A stretch of 20,383 bases of DNA from Phascolarctobacterium_B sp045598345 (GTDB lineage Bacteria > Bacillota > Negativicutes > Acidaminococcales > Acidaminococcaceae): assembly GCA_045598345.1 (NCBI GenBank), contig JAZLLX010000037.1:1-20383 (forward strand), given 5' to 3'. Every line of letters starts with the position of its first letter. The stretch's first letter is position 1. Below the pieces are notes generated by a model. It saw nothing but the letters and a program-made list of their open reading frames with translations, ran no database searches and was not told the origin of the DNA. Shown here piece by piece: positions 5,980-13,007 of the stretch. The position numbers were made by a program, and so were the translations under genes.

Positions 5980-6055
5980 TGGAGCTAGGCACAGGACTTG
6001 AACCCGCAACCTACTGATTACAAATCAGTTGCTCTACCGATTGAGCTAGCCTAGC
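5980..6055 (-). tRNA. tRNA-Thr (anticodon UGU)
   Basis: A complete 76-base cloverleaf is visible. The acceptor stem GCTAGGC pairs with GCCTAGC, the D arm has GCTC/GAGC, the anticodon stem ACTGA/TCAGT holds loop TTTGTAA with anticodon TGT (complement of 6020-6022), the T arm GCGGG/CCTGT contains TTCAAGT, and CCA is encoded. The gene is intact although a mobile element ends next to its 3' end. Confidence 0.97.
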
Positions 6056-6065
6056 ACGATTACAT

Positions 6066-6094
6066 ATTATATATTTTTAATCCCACTCTGTCAA
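6066..6094 (-). promoter_or_regulatory. Consensus promoter of tRNA-Thr
   Basis: On the minus strand TTGACA (complement of 6089-6094), a 17-bp spacer and TATAAT (complement of 6066-6071) match the sigma-A consensus at all 12 positions. The -10 box lies 10 bases before the mature tRNA 5' end. Confidence 0.9.
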
Positions 6095-6139
6095 TAATAA
6101 AATTATATTTGTATGTAAAATTTTTCTTTAATTATGTTC

Positions 6140-6925
6140 TCAACAATAAAAGTAATAGACCGTGAACACCGCTAATGCTATGCGGTACCAGGCAAAGACC
6201 GTCAGACGGTTCTTGCCCACAAAGCGTACAAACCAAAAGATAGAAAGATAAGCCACAATGCCTGCCACCGCAAAACCAATAGCCAAGGTCTTAAAATCAT
6301 TCACACTGAGCACTGCATAATTTTTGTACAAATCATACATGGAAGCGGCAAACATCACCGGCACTGCCATAATGAATGTATAGGCCGCACTGGCACGGCG
6401 GCTGAGTCCCGCCAACATTCCCCCTGCAATGGTACTGCCGCTGCGGCTGAAGCCGGGCCACAGGGAAAGTATTTGAAATGCCCCAATGCAAAAGGCCTGG
6501 TGCAAAGTCATTTTATCCAAATCGTCCTGCAATTCCCTGCCCTTCGCCCAATGCTCCGCCAGCATCAGCAACAATGCGCCAAGAACCAGACCGACAGAAA
6601 CTGTAAACGGATTGAACAAGGCCTCCTTAATTGCCCTGTAAAGCAAAAAAGCAATACCCATACAAGGCACACATCCTGCCGCCACATGCCATACGGAAAA
6701 GCCCCTGTCGTACTTCCAACCGTCAGCGGTAAAAAATTTGCGGAAACGCTCCCCATAAACAAAAAGCACGGAGAGAATGGCTCCGAACTGGATGAACACC
6801 TCAAACACATCCACCACAGCCCCTTCAAAGCCAATCATCTCTCCTGCAATAATCATGTGCCCCGTACTGCTGACGGGCAAAAATTCAGTTAAACCTTCCA
6901 CCACCGCCACAGCAATGGCAACCAA
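6140..6925 (-). CDS. uppP: Undecaprenyl-diphosphatase UppP (BacA)
   Basis: The protein dephosphorylates undecaprenyl diphosphate at the membrane, recycling the lipid carrier for peptidoglycan; extra copies give bacitracin resistance. The family motifs are clear: EGLTEFLPVSSTGH (residues 10-23) and PGFSRSGSTIAGGM (157-170), amid about eight hydrophobic membrane segments. As given it is 261 aa from a TTG with no good ribosome binding site. In-frame upstream, GGAG at the pfkA stop lies 7 bases before an ATA codon (6938-6940); starting there would restore the usual 12-14 residues before EGLTEF. The gene follows pfkA within 2-17 bases and is probably translationally coupled to it. Confidence 0.95.
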   Translation of the reverse strand: MVAIAVAVVEGLTEFLPVSSTGHMIIAGEMIGFEGAVVDVFEVFIQFGAILSVLFVYGERFRKFFTADGWKYDRGFSVWHVAAGCVPCMGIAFLLYRAIKEALFNPFTVSVGLVLGALLLMLAEHWAKGRELQDDLDKMTLHQAFCIGAFQILSLWPGFSRSGSTIAGGMLAGLSRRASAAYTFIMAVPVMFAASMYDLYKNYAVLSVNDFKTLAIGFAVAGIVAYLSIFWFVRFVGKNRLTVFAWYRIALAVFTVYYFYC

Positions 6926-6942
6926 ACTCTGATAATCTATTT

Positions 6943-8037
6943 TTAATCTCCGAATGAAATGCCTATCTGTCTGCCCGTACGGATCAAATCGCTGTCCAAA
7001 GGAATGTTACGGGAACCGTTGCCCGCAATCTGTAAATCAACGGGAATAATTTTATCGCCCTGCAGGGACATCATCACATTGAACTCACCACGTAAGCAGG
7101 CCTCCGCCGCACCAACTCCGTAACGGGTGGAAAGCATCCTGTCATAAGCGGTAGGAGTGCCGCCCCTTTGCAAATAGCCAAGCACCGTGCAACGACATTC
7201 CACCCCGGTGGCTTTTTCCAAAGCATCAGCCAGTTTGTTACCCGCCCCGCCCAAGCGGATGGGCTCAAAACTGTCCTTTACCACCCTGCCCACGCTAATG
7301 GTGCCGCCAACCGGCTTGGCACCCTCTGCCACAACCACAATACTGAAGAGTTTGCCTGCCGCCTTGCGTTGGTTAATTTTTTCCGCAACCTTCCCAATGT
7401 CATAGGAAATTTCAGGAATCAAAATTACATCCGCGCCCCCGGCAATACCGCTATAGATAGCGATCCAGCCGGCATAACGCCCCATAACTTCCAACACCAT
7501 AACCCGGTGATGGCTTTCCGCTGTGGTATGCAACCTGTCAACCGCATCAGTCGCCATTGCCACCGCCGTATCAAAACCGAAGGTACGCTCCGTACCAAGG
7601 ATATCGTTGTCTATGGTCTTGGGGCAACCTACCACCTTAACGCCGCACTCCCGTGCCAATTTGGCGCCGATGGCAAGAGTGCCGTCACCGCCAATGTCCA
7701 CCAGTGCATCAATACCATATTTCTGCAAATTGTCCAGCACATTGTCCCGCATATCGCAAAACTCTAATTTGCCGTCTTTCTGCACTGCCATGTGGAAAGG
7801 GTTATCCCTGTTTGTGGTACCTAAAATAGTGCCGCCACGTGGCAAAATTCCTGATAAATTTGCATAATTCAATTCTCGGAACTTACCTTCAACCAAGCCC
7901 TTGAAACCGTCCAGCACACCATAAACCTTGCAGTTATTATTCAAAAAGGTCTTGGCAACCCCACGAATAACTGCATTCAAACCCGGGCAGTCACCGCCGC
8001 CGGTAAGTACCGCAAAACATTTTTCTTTTTCAGCCAT
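6943..8037 (-). CDS. pfkA: 6-phosphofructokinase
   Basis: The 364-aa enzyme phosphorylates fructose 6-phosphate in glycolysis. Visible motifs are GGGDCPGLNAVIRG (13-26), GGDGT (116-120), PKTIDND (139-145), MGRYAGW and GYLQRGGTPTAYDR. Gly in GGDGT rather than Asp (GGDD) points to ATP as donor, while Lys in PKTIDND is typical of group III (mixed) enzymes, otherwise common in PPi-dependent relatives. Kinetic type is therefore ATP-favouring but not certain. Its ATG overlaps the stop codon of the upstream P-loop gene (TAATG), so the two are translationally coupled; uppP follows immediately. Confidence 0.95.
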   Translation of the reverse strand: MAEKEKCFAVLTGGGDCPGLNAVIRGVAKTFLNNNCKVYGVLDGFKGLVEGKFRELNYANLSGILPRGGTILGTTNRDNPFHMAVQKDGKLEFCDMRDNVLDNLQKYGIDALVDIGGDGTLAIGAKLARECGVKVVGCPKTIDNDILGTERTFGFDTAVAMATDAVDRLHTTAESHHRVMVLEVMGRYAGWIAIYSGIAGGADVILIPEISYDIGKVAEKINQRKAAGKLFSIVVVAEGAKPVGGTISVGRVVKDSFEPIRLGGAGNKLADALEKATGVECRCTVLGYLQRGGTPTAYDRMLSTRYGVGAAEACLRGEFNVMMSLQGDKIIPVDLQIAGNGSRNIPLDSDLIRTGRQIGISFGD

Positions 8038-8495
8038 TATTGTACGTTAAAAATTTTGAAACCGTCCGGACTGATACGCAATGCTTCAGTCCCGTCAAAT
8101 TTGTCGTAGCAGAGCATACCTTCTGTCAAAGTGCCGGGCCAAGCGGTCACAATGGTCATGGCCTTGCTCAATTTACGCAACATGCTGTCCGTATTGATAT
8201 GAAATACAGGAACAAAGAAAGTTTGCAAACCGTCCAAAACGATTGTATCGGAATCATATTTCTTCAGCTGGTCCAAAAACATATCCGGTCCGTAAAGTCC
8301 CCTGTCCGCAGCCGTAATTGACAAAAACTCCTCTGTAATCAGTTCCTTGCAGTCAACATATACCCACTTTTCCTGAGCGGATGCCTCCCGCAAAATTTTA
8401 GATTTGCCGCTGCCGGGTTTGCCGGTAACAACCACAATATTCCCACCATTCTTCGCTTCTTTGACGGTGGCGATCAACGCCTCAACTTGATCCAT
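8037..8495 (-). CDS. BrxF-like small P-loop ATPase
   Basis: The 152-aa protein has a Walker A motif GKPGSGKS (25-32), a Walker B-like TIVLDG (84-89), and a C-terminal AWPG...GMLCYDKFDG stretch. In overall length, motif spacing and the WPG...L(T/C)Y tail it resembles BrxF, the small P-loop protein of BREX-3 phage-defence systems, from memory of the family. No other BREX gene is near. The ATG has GGGAGG 9 bases upstream, and a promoter is visible at 8533-8561. The stop overlaps the pfkA start. The function in this setting is unknown; a general AAA-type or nucleoside-kinase-like role cannot be excluded. Confidence 0.7.
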   Translation of the reverse strand: MDQVEALIATVKEAKNGGNIVVVTGKPGSGKSKILREASAQEKWVYVDCKELITEEFLSITAADRGLYGPDMFLDQLKKYDSDTIVLDGLQTFFVPVFHINTDSMLRKLSKAMTIVTAWPGTLTEGMLCYDKFDGTEALRISPDGFKIFNVQ

Positions 8496-8532
8496 TTCTG
8501 TGTACCTCCCTGTTTGAATTTTAATTTACTCT

Positions 8533-8561
8533 ATTTTACCCCATTTGAGGAAAAAAGTCAC
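8533..8561 (-). promoter_or_regulatory. Probable promoter of brxF-like-pfkA-uppP
   Basis: On the minus strand GTGACT (complement of 8556-8561), a 17-bp spacer and TAAAAT (complement of 8533-8538) give 4/6 and 5/6 matches to consensus. It sits in the 69-bp gap after sigH, about 38 bases before the next ATG. Confidence 0.55.
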
Positions 8562-8564
8562 CAC

Positions 8565-9140
8565 TTACTGAATCTTTTTTCTGATTCTTTGAATAGCATT
8601 ATCAATAGATTTTTCCTGCAAAGCCAGTTTCTGTGCTATTTCCGAATAACTCAACCCCTGCAAATAAAGGTTCAAAACTTTTTTTTCCATTTTTGTTAAG
8701 ACCTGTTGCAAACTTTGCAAAAAAGCCGCACTTTCCTCTTTTTCAACCAATTCGTCTTCCGGGTTTAACTCTATGTTCAATGCTTCAATCTTTATCATAA
8801 GGTCCGTATTTTCTTCATCATCCAAGGACTCCGCAGAGTTCAATGCCCTATGTTTTTCCCTGTTTGCCAAATCAATGGCCTGTAAAATTTTCCGCTTTAC
8901 ACAGAGATTGGCAAAGGTGGCAAAATTACTCCCTTTGTCCGGATGATAAGTGCAAATGGCCTGAAACAGGCCTATCATACCTTCCTGCATCACATCTTCG
9001 GGGCCTGCACCCACCAAATAATATCTTCTGGCCTTGGCTCTCACCATACTGCCATATTTGTTCAAAAGTTCTTCCTGTGCCCAAACCTGCCGGGGATTTC
9101 CCCCGTCTTGGGCAAGGGCAATCAAAGCATTTTCATCCAC
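8565..9140 (-). CDS. sigH: RNA polymerase sigma-70 family factor, SigH type
   Basis: The protein has region 2 (DVMQEGMIGLFQAICTYHP and FATFANLCVKRKILQAID) and a region 4 HTH (GLSYSEIAQKLALQEKSIDNAIQRIRKK). Length and position after rlmB match SigH (Spo0H/sigma-30) of Bacillota, which serves sporulation, competence or stationary-phase genes; its regulon here is unknown. I prefer a GTG start at 9138-9140 (191 aa, MDENALIALAQ), overlapping the rlmB stop by 8 bases; an ATG at 9158 would add six residues. Neither has a strong ribosome binding site, so translation probably depends on coupling to rlmB. The yacP (rae1) gene usually found between rlmB and sigH is missing. Confidence 0.88.
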   Translation of the reverse strand: MDENALIALAQDGGNPRQVWAQEELLNKYGSMVRAKARRYYLVGAGPEDVMQEGMIGLFQAICTYHPDKGSNFATFANLCVKRKILQAIDLANREKHRALNSAESLDDEENTDLMIKIEALNIELNPEDELVEKEESAAFLQSLQQVLTKMEKKVLNLYLQGLSYSEIAQKLALQEKSIDNAIQRIRKKIQ

Positions 9141-9861
9141 GCTGACGCACCACTTCATACATCAAGATTGCCCCTGCGGCCGAAGCATTCAAACTGTTCA
9201 CGCCACCCTTCATGGGCAAGGAAACCACCGCATCACAGCGTTCCTTTACCAAACGCCCCAATCCCTTGCCTTCCGCTCCGATAACTAAAGCAATAGGCCC
9301 TTTTAAGTCAGTTTCGCTGTAACAAGTGCCGTCCATATCCGCACCCACTACCCAGCAATTATATTTTTGCTGCAGTTCTTCAATGGTCTGGCTGATATTG
9401 CCTATCTGCACCACGCTCACATATTCCACCGCCCCGGCAGAAATCTTTGCCACCGTTGCGTTCAAAGGGCAACTGTGCCGTTTGGGAATCAACACCCCAT
9501 GTACTCCTGCCGCATCCGCTGTACGAATGAGCGCCCCCACATTTTGAGGGTCTTGCAACTCATCCAAAATAAGCAGAAATGGCGTTTCCTGCCGCTGTGC
9601 CGCTTTTTTGAAAACATCCGGCAATGTTGCAAACTCAATTGGCGCCACCGCCGCAGCCACCCCCTGATGACGGGCACCCTCTGTCAATTTGTCCAATTTG
9701 TCCAAAGTGAGTGTTTCCACCACCAAGTGCTTTTCCTTTGCCAAAGCAAGAATTTCACTGATTCCGCCCGGCTTGGCACTTTCCTGCACAAATATTTTGT
9801 TAATATTATGACTGCTCCGTAACGCTTCCAACACCGCATTACGCCCGTAGATAAGTTCCAA
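9133..9861 (-). CDS. rlmB: 23S rRNA (guanosine-2'-O-)-methyltransferase RlmB (SpoU/TrmH family)
   Basis: The 242-aa SPOUT methyltransferase modifies G2251 of 23S rRNA. An N-terminal substrate-binding domain starts IYGRNAVLEALR. The SPOUT core shows motif 1 DELQDPQNVGALIRTADAAG (100-119), motif 2 VIGAEGKGL (about 190-200) and motif 3 LPMKGGVNSLNASAAGA. The start is TTG, directly abutting the thyX stop (TAA TTG), with no visible ribosome binding site; the homologous N-terminus IYGRNAV begins four residues later, which fixes this start. Expression probably depends on termination-reinitiation from thyX. Confidence 0.94.
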   Translation of the reverse strand: MELIYGRNAVLEALRSSHNINKIFVQESAKPGGISEILALAKEKHLVVETLTLDKLDKLTEGARHQGVAAAVAPIEFATLPDVFKKAAQRQETPFLLILDELQDPQNVGALIRTADAAGVHGVLIPKRHSCPLNATVAKISAGAVEYVSVVQIGNISQTIEELQQKYNCWVVGADMDGTCYSETDLKGPIALVIGAEGKGLGRLVKERCDAVVSLPMKGGVNSLNASAAGAILMYEVVRQRG

Positions 9862-10554
9862 TTATTTTTTCAATTTATCCTGTTCCAACAATTTTTCCAG
9901 ACGGCCGCAACTCATGGCGCCTTCGTGGCAAATCCTTTGAGATACGCAAGTTGGCCCTGCGTTTTCAAAAAGAATGGGGGCAACCTTTTTGCACTCTTCC
10001 AACATTTTGTTCGCCAAAGCACGGATTTCCCACTGTGCCCTTGTGCAGCAACGCAAACTGAAAAAATTCATCAAACTGCGGGCATTGAAAGTGCAAACAA
10101 TTTTAGTTTCTGCCGCATTGGGAAGCACATAACGGGCATCCTCATTGGCAATCCCCATGTCTGTGAATTCATTATAAAGGTTTTGAATATCCGCCATCAT
10201 TTTTTCAAACTTGGCTTTTGCTTCCGGCTTCGCAGCAATGGAGGGCGGCATAATATTTTCAAAATTATGCTCTGCCACATAGCGTTGGCTCTGTTGGGAA
10301 TAGGAAGCAATACGGTGACGCACCAGCTGATGTGTCAACACCCTGCTCACACCCTCAATGGCAAATGTAAAAGTAACATGTTCAATAGTGGAAAAATGCC
10401 CCATGCTGACCAGTTTATGAACCAGTTTGGCCGCCTGCTCATCCGACATCTTTTCTTCCAGTTCCGCCGCACCTATTGGGCTGTAACAAAGCCGTGCGCT
10501 CATGGCAACGGTCTTATCCGGCTCCGGAGTATGTCTGAGTAATTTCACTTCCAT
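9862..10554 (-). CDS. thyX: FAD-dependent thymidylate synthase ThyX
   Basis: The 230-aa flavoenzyme makes dTMP from dUMP, using methylenetetrahydrofolate and NAD(P)H. The signature RHRX7S is present (RHRIASYSQQS, residues 79-89), within the longer VRHRIASYSQQSQRY. I start at ATG 10552-10554, which has AAAGAGGTG 6 bases upstream; a frame from 10572 would begin at a TTG before that site. It lies between mrnC and rlmB, a position not used for thyX in Bacillus, and heads a thyX-rlmB-sigH operon after a 550-bp repeat-filled gap. Confidence 0.95.
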   Translation of the reverse strand: MEVKLLRHTPEPDKTVAMSARLCYSPIGAAELEEKMSDEQAAKLVHKLVSMGHFSTIEHVTFTFAIEGVSRVLTHQLVRHRIASYSQQSQRYVAEHNFENIMPPSIAAKPEAKAKFEKMMADIQNLYNEFTDMGIANEDARYVLPNAAETKIVCTFNARSLMNFFSLRCCTRAQWEIRALANKMLEECKKVAPILFENAGPTCVSQRICHEGAMSCGRLEKLLEQDKLKK

Positions 10555-10779
10555 ATTTTTCACCTCTTTCAAATTAATTCGTAATGCGTAATTCGCAATG
10601 CGTAATTATGGTAATATGTTCCGTTGATTAAAATTACCAAAGTACAAACTATACTGACTTTTTCCCGCCCAGGCATGGGCGGGGTGGATTGTCTAATGGA
10701 ACACAGAAGGGCAAGACGGGGTGGGTCGCTCTCTACGACTGCACACCAGAACTAAACATAGCACTAACTATTGCTATGA

Positions 10780-10867
10780 TCACCGGAACATCTTACCATC
10801 ATTCTTAATTCTACATTCTGAATTCTTAATTTCCCTGAATCCTCTATCCTAATTCCTTTATCCTGCT
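10780..10867 (+). repeat. 88-bp direct repeat, copy A
   Basis: Starts TCACCGGAACATCTTACC and ends TTTATCCTGCT. It matches 11013-11100 at 86 of 88 positions in the same orientation. Confidence 0.9.
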
Positions 10868-11012
10868 ATAATCACAGGAACATCTTACCTTTAATTTATA
10901 ACTTCTAACTACAAGAGAGCGACCCCACCACCGACCTTAAAAACTGTGTCGGTCCCCCGCCCCACGCCTGGGGCGGAAAAAGTTCGCATAACCCCTAACT
11001 TCCAAAATTTAA

Positions 11013-11100
11013 TCACCGGAACATCTTACCATCATTCTTAATTCTACATTCTAAATTCTTAATTCCCCTGAATCCTCTATCCTAATTCCTTTATCCTGCT
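11013..11100 (+). repeat. 88-bp direct repeat, copy B
   Basis: Partner of 10780-10867. It runs to within seven bases of the mrnC stop codon. A repeat-family tail (CTTATAACTTCTAAC) then continues into the last codons of mrnC. Confidence 0.9.
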
Positions 11101-11106
11101 CTTAAT

Positions 11107-11562
11107 TTACAACTTATAACTTCTAACTATACTTAGAAACGCCTTTTCCATCAATTCTTCACAGCGTTCCTGCATTTCGTTCAAGAACAAGTAACCAATC
11201 AATGCCTCAAAGGCAGTGGCCTCACGATATTCCTGCACCGATGCACTTTTCGGCACCATGCTTTTGGCATTCCGCCCCCTGTGATATACCCCTGCTTCTT
11301 CTTCCGTCAATTCTGCTACCAAAGTCCTCATGGCTCTTGCCTGACAAACCGCACTCACCATCTTTGCGCTTAAATCGTGCAACACCCGTACCTGTGAAGA
11401 ATTGGTCAATATCCGCAAGCGTACATAGGTACTGAACACAATGTCCCCAATGTAGGCAAGCACAATGGGGTTCATGGCTTTCGGGTCAGGATATTCCCTG
11501 CCTTCCTCCTTGCAACGGCTAATGGCAAGTGCCTTTAACTTTTGATATTGTTCAAACTTCAT
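11107..11562 (-). CDS. mrnC: Mini-ribonuclease III (MrnC)
   Basis: The 151-aa protein is the RNase III-like catalytic domain without a dsRNA-binding domain; in Bacillus it matures 23S rRNA ends. The signature NPIVLAYIGDIVFSTYVRLR (with catalytic Asp in YIGD) and the second acidic motif TAFEALIGYLFL are present. The ATG overlaps the cysS stop (ATGA), so I reject the GTG 12 bases upstream. The last residues (SIVRSYKL) are encoded by the start of the intergenic repeat tail, so the stop codon seems to be supplied by the repeat. Confidence 0.92.
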   Translation of the reverse strand: MKFEQYQKLKALAISRCKEEGREYPDPKAMNPIVLAYIGDIVFSTYVRLRILTNSSQVRVLHDLSAKMVSAVCQARAMRTLVAELTEEEAGVYHRGRNAKSMVPKSASVQEYREATAFEALIGYLFLNEMQERCEELMEKAFLSIVRSYKL

Positions 11563-13007
11563 GCTCTTGTCCACTTGACTCCCTGTGGAGTATCTTGCAG
11601 GGTAATGCCTTTTGCCGCCAATTCCGCACGGATTTGGTCTGCCAGTTTGTAGTCCTTGTTTTTCTTCGCCTCGGCCCGTTTGGCAATTGCCGCTTCAATC
11701 TCTGCCGCCTCCGGGTCTGTTTGCTTCGGTGTTGCATCTTTATCCGCAGCACCTTCTTTGGTTTCCAATATACCAATAATGGAGCACATCTCGGCAAAAA
11801 CTTTCTGCATTTGGTCAACCAATTTGCCGTCCGGCTTGCCCTCGCCAATTTCCGCTTTATAGGCATTTACCTTCTTGGCAAGTTCAAACATATAACTGAT
11901 GGCCAAAGCGGTGTTGAAATCATCCCTCATGGCTTCCATAAATTTTTCCCTAAGTTCTGCCACTTCCTTACGCAAAGCCAAACTCCGCTGAGTCGGGCCG
12001 GCACTCATCTTCATCACCAGTTCACTCAAAACATCCTTGGCATTACGCAGACGTGATAAGGATTTTTTTGCCTCACTCAAACGGGCATCGCTGAAATCCA
12101 ACGGAGAACGGTAATGTGTTTCCACAATAAAGAAACGTAATGTCTCCGGGTCAAAATTCTTCAAAATATCAATGACCATGAAGAAATTGCCCAAGGACTT
12201 GGACATTTTCTCTTCGTTTACCGTAATAAATCCGTTGTGCAACCAATAGCGTACAAAGGGATGTTTATTAGTGCAGCCCTCGCTCTGGGCAATCTCGTTT
12301 TCGTGATGGGGGAAAATCAAATCGGACCCGCCGCCGTGGAAATCAAACTGCTCACCCAAATATTTCATGCTCATGGTACTGCACTCAATATGCCAGCCGG
12401 GACGCCCCTTGCCCCAGGGAGAATCCCAACTGGGCTCCCCCGGTTTTGCCGCTTTCCACAAAGCAAAATCCATAGGATGTTTCTTCCTCTCGTCCACATC
12501 CACTCTTGCTCCTGCCTGCATATCTTCCAAATTTCTGCCGCTCAGTTCGCCGTAACGCTCAAAACTTTCCACGCTGTAATACACATCACCGTCAACCACA
12601 TAGGCGTGCTTGTTTTCAATCAGTTTTGCCACCGTACCGATAATGTCCTCAATATGCTCGCTTACTCTCGGATAAACATGAGCCCGGCGTACATTGAGTT
12701 TGTCCATAACCTCGTAATAACTGTCTATATAGCGGTTGCAAATATCAAACCACTGCACACCTTCCTTGTTGGCGGTATTGATAATCTTGTCATCCACATC
12801 CGTGAAGTTTTGAACATGGGTAACATCATACCCCTCATGTTCCAGAAAACGCCGGATAACGTCCCAAGTTACAAAGGGACGGGCATTGCCCACATGGGGG
12901 TGATTGTAAGGAGTTACGCCACACACATAAATCCTCGCCTCACCGGGATTAATGGGAACAAACTCCTCTTTCTTTTTCGTCAAAGTGTTATAAACCTTAA
13001 TTGCCAT
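11559..13007 (-). CDS. cysS: Cysteinyl-tRNA synthetase
   Basis: The 482-aa class I synthetase charges tRNA-Cys. The HIGH-type motif is HPHVGN (36-41) and KMSKS is at 267-271. Zinc/cysteine ligands C29, C209, H234 (PHHENE) and E238 are in place, as is GWHIECS. The C-terminal region contains a low-complexity Ala/Lys/Glu stretch (about 405-450) before the terminal helical domain. The start overlaps the gltX end by 11 bases. In Bacillus cysE lies between gltX and cysS; here it is absent. Confidence 0.97.
   Translation of the reverse strand: MAIKVYNTLTKKKEEFVPINPGEARIYVCGVTPYNHPHVGNARPFVTWDVIRRFLEHEGYDVTHVQNFTDVDDKIINTANKEGVQWFDICNRYIDSYYEVMDKLNVRRAHVYPRVSEHIEDIIGTVAKLIENKHAYVVDGDVYYSVESFERYGELSGRNLEDMQAGARVDVDERKKHPMDFALWKAAKPGEPSWDSPWGKGRPGWHIECSTMSMKYLGEQFDFHGGGSDLIFPHHENEIAQSEGCTNKHPFVRYWLHNGFITVNEEKMSKSLGNFFMVIDILKNFDPETLRFFIVETHYRSPLDFSDARLSEAKKSLSRLRNAKDVLSELVMKMSAGPTQRSLALRKEVAELREKFMEAMRDDFNTALAISYMFELAKKVNAYKAEIGEGKPDGKLVDQMQKVFAEMCSIIGILETKEGAADKDATPKQTDPEAAEIEAAIAKRAEAKKNKDYKLADQIRAELAAKGITLQDTPQGVKWTRA

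Larger units (their letters stand above)
10555..11106. repeat. Intergenic repeat mosaic between mrnC and thyX
   Basis: No gene is seen in these 552 bases. They hold two near-identical 88-bp direct repeats (10780-10867 and 11013-11100, two mismatches), a third short copy of the AATCACCGGAACATCTTACC motif at about 10870, a 5' tag with ATTCGCAATGCGTAATT near 10587, and a palindromic module. In that module CTTTTTCCCGCCC (10659-10671) mirrors GGGGCGGAAAAAG (10970-10982), and GGTGGGTCGCTCTC mirrors GAGAGCGACCCCACC. A closely related mosaic fills 14458-15057. This looks like a non-coding REP/MITE-type family. Confidence 0.75.

Noticed and set aside
5980..6055. tRNA-Thr 3' end as the integration site
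   Set aside because: No duplicate of the tRNA 3' end is found at the left side of the element; the repeats found lie outside the tRNA gene.
7168..7767. 199-codon plus-strand open frame opposite pfkA
   Set aside because: Antisense shadow of a well-supported gene; no ribosome binding site and a composition typical of complement reading.
8037..8495. A BREX-3 phage-defence system
   Set aside because: Only the BrxF-like protein is present; neighbours are pfkA, uppP and sigH, with no PglZ, BrxC, BrxHII or methylase genes nearby.
10555..11106. CRISPR-like array from repeated intergenic motifs
   Set aside because: Copies are irregularly spaced, of mixed length and partly palindromic, with no cas genes; a dispersed intergenic repeat family fits better.
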